The notes below the pieces were generated by a model, which was given only the letters and a program-made list of their open reading frames with translations, had not been told where the DNA came from and ran no database searches. A stretch of DNA of 25,000 nt. It comes from Owenia fusiformis (Eukaryota > Annelida > Polychaeta > Sabellida > Oweniidae). Positions 20,001 to 25,000 of the stretch are shown in pieces. The stretch spans positions 1 to 25,000 of the forward strand of contig CAIIXF020000259.1 in NCBI GenBank assembly GCA_903813345.2. Direction: 5' to 3'. The position numbers were made by a program, and so were the translations under genes. Positions within the stretch are counted from its first letter, which is position 1; each line of letters starts with the position of its first letter.

Positions 20001-22277
20001 CATTTGATAGTGGTGGAGTAGATGCTTTTGAACTGTTCCTTCTTGGATGACTACATTTTTGAAGATCCTTTGTGTCCAAATTGTTCTCAGAAATACCTGG
20101 TGCCTTGTTTCCACTCTTGATCTTTTCTTTTTTAATTGGATTCGAAACTTCTTTATCCTGAATCTTCAGATCTAAAGTAGTCTTTTTATCAGCTAATTTG
20201 GACTTCATTTCCATAGTATCATGTTGCTCATCTTTAATGATACATTTCAATTGGCTGGGTTGTGATGGATTGTGTTGGATTGGATTTTTGGATTGTGTCA
20301 TGGATGCATCCTGAAGTTGTGGCTGAACAGGTTGAATAAGATGCTTTGTATCGGGAATATTGCAGGCATATGTCTGTGGTCTAGTCCTATCTTGTTCTTC
20401 TTTGATTGGCTTATTTGAGATTGAAAATTTTATATCATGAACTTGCTGATTGTGGTTTTGTAGCTCATGGTGACTTGGGAATCTCATTACACAGAGAGGA
20501 CATTTGATATTTAAGGTAGTCATTCCACTTGACATTTGTTTGGTCAAATTCCCAGAAGATCCACTAACAATATTTTGTGCAGGTGTGTCATTTTGGAAAG
20601 AAGCGTGTTCAGATTTGATTTGAGGTTGTTGTGCTTGAGAAATACTGTTGATTTGTTGCTGGGGTTGATCTGTACATCTAACAGTTTGACAAACTGCACA
20701 AATGGCCTTTGCTTTTAAAAGTCTACCACAGCTCTCACAGCTACCATCCTGACATTCAAACATACTGACCAATGGTATAGGGTCCAATCTTTGCTCATGT
20801 ACCTGTAAAGCATGATCTTTTGCCAAAGCATCCAGTGTTGTTCTATATCTACAGAGCTGACAAGTAAATAATTTCAGTTTTGTTCTTCCTTTATGGGCTG
20901 ACATGTGATCATACAACTCATAATACCACTGGAATATTTGGTTACAGTAGGAACATGAAAACTGACTACTTGTATAAAGTGATATTCTTTTTGCATGGTT
21001 TTGCATATGTTCACACATTTCAACAGAGCTGTATGCATCATATGGACAATTTGGACACGTGTAACATATTTGTCTACGAGGTGAGGCATTTAAAGGAGGT
21101 CTGCATCCATCTGCGGTTAACGTTATGGCTGCTTCCCTAGCCTGGTTACATGAACCAAGGTGAGAAACAATCAGCAATGAATTTTTGGTTTCAAATTTAC
21201 AACCAGCACATTCATACCACATCATCTTCCCATTAAGATCATAATTTTCAAATGGTTCAACCTTCACACATACATCTTTTGGACGGTTTGTTATTCCACA
21301 CTTTCCTTCGGAATGTGACTCCGATTTTGGATCTGTTGTTGATTGAGCACCTGATACATCATCAGCCTTGGTTTTCTTACATATAACGGCATGCTCATCT
21401 ACTTGTAGAACATCAATATGATCTCCACACATGTTACATGCAACAGTGAGAGATGGGGGTCTCTTACATCCCTTTGTTGTGGATTTTTTAGAAACATGCT
21501 GCTTTTTAAGGTCTTTACTGTCCTGTTTCATTACCTCATTACGTGCATCAATCAATTTACTCAAAGTCAGCTGATTTAGACATTTCCCAGGAACTGACTT
21601 TCTAATGACAATGCACTCAGCTAAAACATGATTGATCAGAACATGCTGCTCTATGTTGGCTTGACTGGTATGAACAAAACTACACTCTTTACATTTATAT
21701 ATATCATATATATTAGCATCAATATGTGTACACATTTCATCCAGAGTTTTGAACTTCTCTGAGCAAAAACCACACAAATAACTATCATTGTGATCCCTCA
21801 GGATATGGCGTTTCAAAGACCTCTTTGTTTCCAATTGTTGTTTACAATCTGCACACTTGTAAAGTAGTTGTGCACCGTTGAGATATTTGTATACCTCCAT
21901 GTGGCTCACTAATATTTCAGCAGTAGGTGCTTGTGCATCACAATATGGACAGTGAAATAATTCAGTACTTTTGTGATATTCTGAAACATGGTCTATAAAT
22001 GACTTTGAATGACGTGTATGAAAACTGCAGATTGAACATTGATAGAAGTTAACAGGCAATATGGTTGTCTGACTGTGATTGTTATAATGTTCAATTACAG
22101 AGTCGATTGAAAGACTCTCTGGGCAATGCATGCATTGAAAAGGCGGCATGGCATGTTCAGGAGAATCTAGTATATGCTGGACAAATTCTTCACTATGATT
22201 CGTACTATATGTACAATTGCATAGATAAAAGGTTGGCCAGATTGTGCTTCCCTCTTTCAGGATTAATTCATGAATCT
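17071..22277 (-). CDS. Giant C2H2 zinc-finger protein with UBZ4-like finger, tandem copy 2 (5' exon not found)
   Basis: A single large exon starts at 22277 after acceptor ttgttattgcag. It reads XAG then IHELILKEGSTIWPTFYLC, collinear with copy 1 (VNVIWPTLYMC). The ATG at 22149 is therefore internal, and 42 more residues precede it. The exon encodes 1,734 residues plus a split codon. Layout follows copy 1: N-terminal fingers; UBZ4-like CNMCGDHIDV...H-x3-C (about 275); second finger block with CQDGSCESC; Gln/Ser/Lys-rich middle; two 26-residue repeats (about 856-908); finger-plus-tail modules (about 1017-1645, six tails); and a basic C-terminus (KRKRKLP and EAKRRK) suited to nuclear import. It lacks the last five modules, acidic tail and final finger pair of copy 1. 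It also has seven psi-K-x-E motifs. The start codon must lie in an upstream exon I could not identify. Confidence 0.88.
19552..19707 (-). repeat. 78-bp in-frame duplication in copy 2
   Basis: Two units of 26 codons, VDLNTSNVLKRSVTSKRKDG and VDLDTSNVLKHSVRSKQKDG, lie back to back in the basic linker. Copy 1 has no equivalent. Confidence 0.9.
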
Positions 22278-23382
22278 CTGCAATAACAAAAAATGTATAT
22301 TTTCAAAAATGGGAAATGAATATTATCAAGGTTCCTAACAAAATATTCTTTGCTCCTTCATATCAGGAATACCAAACCTCGATGAAATTATTATTTAACA
22401 CTTTAAGAAAATGGAGTCTGTTTGTTTGGCATGCAGCAATGTCACAAAAATAGCTTTTAGAAATATTTATTCAAAGACAAGTAGTATTAGTAATAGTAAT
22501 GGTTATTAGTAAATATAAAGAATATAGATGATACCATTTCTATTATCGAGAAAAATAAAATCTGAAATGATTTTAGACTCTTATTAATTCCTATTATTTC
22601 AAACCCTGGACTGCGGTCTGTTTCATTCTTCAAAAAGATGTTATTTCAACATTTGCACGAGATGCATAGCATTGAATCTGAAGTTCAGGAAATAATGGCT
22701 GAGAGGAACGAATCAGCCACAATGCATCAATTCTTGGGCTTAAATTCTTTGTACACATTGCAAATTATTTTCAAAAACCATCTAAGTAAAAGATAAAACA
22801 TCACTAAAAGGAACATTTTTCAATGAAACTTTTTGCAAGGGTCAAGTTGGCAAAGCACCAATTTCAATGTGTACACTCAACTTAAAAACTATTCAACAAA
22901 TGACCTTGGGTGGTTAATTGGTCATATAATTCAATGCAGTTATGTGAAATACTGTGTTCAGATTGGCTGGAATCTGACACACCTAACCTAACTATGTGTG
23001 AAATTCACTTCTACGACGTTCAAATTAAAATTTACATGACTAAAACTGTTTCTGAAAACTTAACTGAAACTAAAAGGATTTCTCTCAGATAGACTTTCTT
23101 TTTAAAGTTCATTTCTATATCTAGTCATGTTAAGTACCAGTACCAGTACCACTTTCATCAAATGCAATACTAACAACTGCCACTAAAATAGTGAATAAAA
23201 TACAGAATAATATGAGCATTGTCACTTGAAGTTACCTAGTACATGTATAGTAAATACCTCTAATGTTATTAGAATTGAGTGTAAGATTTTCTGTCAGTCA
23301 TATGTACACATTGCCTCATCAAATTATAAAGATAGATTTTTATGGTCAAGTAAATTTCTACATTACCATAATTCGTAATTAT
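22278..23382. other. Gap between copy 3 and copy 2, no clear gene
   Basis: On the minus strand it should hold the 3' UTR of copy 3 and the intron or promoter before copy 2. I found no exon resembling the 63-bp start exon of copy 1. AATAAA on the minus strand near 22466-22471 is a possible poly(A) signal of copy 3. A plus-strand 52-codon open frame (22638-22796) looks somewhat protein-like. A short (taccag)3 run lies near 23136-23150. Confidence 0.4.
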
Positions 23383-25000
23383 TTAATCTTTCTTACATAC
23401 AGTCAAATGGTCATCCATTTTGTCAATTTCTATTTTTTCTCCACATACATTGCAGGAAACAGTAAGACTGAAAAATGATTTAATACCACTACCATTTCTG
23501 CTTGTAGATTTCCTAGAAGTCTGCTTTCTTGAACTTGTATGCTGTTTCAAAGCATTTTGAGAATCGCTTGATTTTTCTGCATGTTCTAATGTGTCAAGCA
23601 TTTTTTCAATTGTTTCTTCAACTGCATGTTTGTTTTCAGATCCATTCAACATTGTTTCTTCTACATGTTGATTTTTTGCATTCTCTGGTGATGTCAAATT
23701 GCCCTGAGCTACGTTTTCCAATAATGCTACATTCTTCCTTTCATTCATTTCTTGTTGCCCATATTTAGTTTCAATTAGGGAAGTAAATGTAAGATTATTC
23801 AATTCATTTTCATGTTGCTCAGTTTTTGGAGATTCAAATTCTGCCTCATTAATTGTAATTTCTCCTTGATTCGATTTTTCTTCATCATTAATATTTGATG
23901 CACTATCATACTGCTCTATTTCATCATTACAAGGAGCAGATATTATACCCTCACTCTCCCTTTCTTGTTCTATTAGTTGATCCATCTCTTCATCAAATGA
24001 CTCACTCGCGTTTTCAATATTTTCGCCAAAATTGTCTTGTGTTTTAGATGGTTTTTCTGTATCATTGATATTTGAATCTTCATCTGATAAGTTCACCATT
24101 ACTTCAAGAGTTTCTATTGAATTTCCAATCTTAATCTCTACTGACCCCACTTCAGTTTTTAAATCTTGTTTTGCTAATGCATCCTCCGAGGAATTACATG
24201 CCTCAAAGTCTTTGTAATTGTGCAATGTTGATGGTTCAGCAACATCTCTAGCATTTTCTGTAATGTCTTCTTCATCATCACTGGATAAATTAACAGTTAC
24301 TTCATATGTTTCATATCCATCTTCAATACATATCCCTGTAGTATTCATTTTCTCCTTATCCAGTTCATTCACTAGGTTTTCTGGTTTGTGTGTTTGATCT
24401 TCAACCGATGTACCTATTTCACATTTTGGGTCATCTAACTCTTTTTGAACTGGTATATCTATTGAATCATTTGTCATGATCACATCTTTAGTTGGCAAAG
24501 GTGTTAAACCTTCTGAAGTGAATGCATCTACCATGCCTTTTAATTCTGGTGCCATTGTATAATCTTGTATTGACGACTCATTTATAGTTTCCAAAAGGTT
24601 CTTTTCAATTGTAACACCTATTGCATCTTCCTGTTCTTGCATATCATCCTGAATTGGTGTTTGTACATGTATTAAACTTTCTAATGCTTGGACATTCAAT
24701 GAATCTGTCACACCTTCTATATTTTCAATTGATTGTCTGTCATGTGGTGGTTCCAATGTACAATCTTCATTTGGTACACCAATTGCATTCAGTGGTTTAT
24801 TTCCAAAGGCACTTTCATTCACTTTGTTTTCTGGTTTGTGTGTTTGATCTTCAACTGATGTACCTATTTCACATTTTAGATCATCTAACTTTTTTTGAAC
24901 TGGTATATCTATTGAATCATTTGTCATGATCACATCTTTAGTTGGCAAAGGTGTTAAACTTTCCGAAGTGAATGCATCTACTGTGCCTTTTAATTCTGGT
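23383..25000 (-). CDS. Tandem copy 3, C-terminal part ending in a UBZ4-like finger (partial at right edge)
   Basis: The frame is open from the right edge (about 538 codons) to TAA at 23383. Nothing marks a start inside the window; the frame reads on through position 24948, where the codon is TTG (Leu). The long part is acidic, probably disordered and repetitive, including a 450-bp duplication. It has two related motifs, EVTVNLSSDDEED and EVMVNLSDEDS, which look like SUMO-interaction motifs (hydrophobic core followed by Ser/acidic residues). It ends TSRKSTSRNGSGIK...CNVCGEKIEIDKMDDHLTVCKKD, clearly homologous to the UBZ4-like segment of copies 1 and 2, but stops right after it. All fingers and modules that follow in the other copies are absent. 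The TGT-AAG of the last Cys-Lys forms a gtaagaa donor-like site, but splicing there in phase would give stops at every acceptor seen here. Confidence 0.8.
   Translation of the reverse strand, partial: PELKGTVDAFTSESLTPLPTKDVIMTNDSIDIPVQKKLDDLKCEIGTSVEDQTHKPENKVNESAFGNKPLNAIGVPNEDCTLEPPHDRQSIENIEGVTDSLNVQALESLIHVQTPIQDDMQEQEDAIGVTIEKNLLETINESSIQDYTMAPELKGMVDAFTSEGLTPLPTKDVIMTNDSIDIPVQKELDDPKCEIGTSVEDQTHKPENLVNELDKEKMNTTGICIEDGYETYEVTVNLSSDDEEDITENARDVAEPSTLHNYKDFEACNSSEDALAKQDLKTEVGSVEIKIGNSIETLEVMVNLSDEDSNINDTEKPSKTQDNFGENIENASESFDEEMDQLIEQERESEGIISAPCNDEIEQYDSASNINDEEKSNQGEITINEAEFESPKTEQHENELNNLTFTSLIETKYGQQEMNERKNVALLENVAQGNLTSPENAKNQHVEETMLNGSENKHAVEETIEKMLDTLEHAEKSSDSQNALKQHTSSRKQTSRKSTSRNGSGIKSFFSLTVSCNVCGEKIEIDKMDDHLTVCKKD
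24361..25000 (-). repeat. 450-bp (150-codon) in-frame tandem duplication in copy 3
   Basis: 24361-24550 and 24811-25000 match closely at a 450-bp offset (for example cacatctttagttggcaaag at 24481 and 24931). Both encode TKDVIMTNDSIDIPVQK and CEIGTSVEDQTHKPEN. The right copy runs off the window, so more units may follow. Confidence 0.95.

Noticed and set aside
22147-22149. ATG at 22149 as the start of zinc-finger copy 2
   Set aside because: The 42 residues upstream align with copy 1, including the first C2H2-like finger (IWPTFYLCNC), up to a good splice acceptor.
23383-23400. Donor-like gtaagaa at the end of copy 3 joining it to copy 2 or copy 1
   Set aside because: The last base before it would be T in phase 1. 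Joined to the acceptors at 22277, 16674 or 16904 it makes TAG or TGA at once.
1-25000. tRNA, rRNA or other structured RNA genes
   Set aside because: I looked for tRNA-like arms and promoter boxes and saw none I could support by eye; a covariance-model scan would be decisive.

Overview
The window is animal nuclear DNA: AT-rich, with long non-coding stretches, spliced genes with GT-AG introns, minisatellites and short inverted-repeat DNA transposons. The gene families (CARD of the RIG-I/MAVS type, very large C2H2 zinc-finger proteins in giant exons) and the repeat style fit a marine invertebrate such as a mollusc, other lophotrochozoan, hemichordate or amphioxus. The species cannot be fixed from the sequence.

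Left part (1-8086). At the far left is what looks like the last coding exon of a plus-strand gene (175-291), followed by a poly(A) signal. Facing it is a small minus-strand gene that can be assembled by hand from three coding exons (2334-2209, 1914-1853, 1380-1254). It encodes a 104-residue protein that is a single CARD and nothing else. Its start codon lies in an exon with an upstream in-frame stop, so non-coding 5' exons exist. Good candidates are at 7578 and 7084-7121, with an alternative near 3222-3335 that carries a perfect NF-kappaB-type site. The 4.7-kb intron holds a 53-bp minisatellite, a 38-40-bp AT-rich minisatellite and several MITEs.

Right part (8087-25000). Three same-strand (minus) tandem paralogues follow. 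Copy 1 (8087-16902) encodes about 2,880 residues and copy 2 (17071-22277) at least 1,734; copy 3 (23383 to the right edge) is seen only at its C-terminal end. All share a Cys2-His-Cys finger of the UBZ4 (Rad18-like) spacing. Copies 1 and 2 share seven N-terminal C2H2 fingers, a second finger block, a low-complexity middle rich in psi-K-x-E (SUMO acceptor-like) motifs, and then a long run of two-finger modules. Each module is followed by a short conserved strand-like tail of about 18 residues. Copy 1 has five more modules than copy 2, plus an acidic tail and a last finger pair. Copy 3 has two SUMO-interaction-like motifs and ends at the UBZ4-like finger.

Copy 1 has almost no room for its own promoter: only 166 bp separate copy 2's stop from copy 1's first recognisable exon. 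That exon and both giant exons have the same splice phase, so the copies may be alternative last exons of one larger gene. No direct functional link between the CARD gene and the finger cluster is shown, only proximity.
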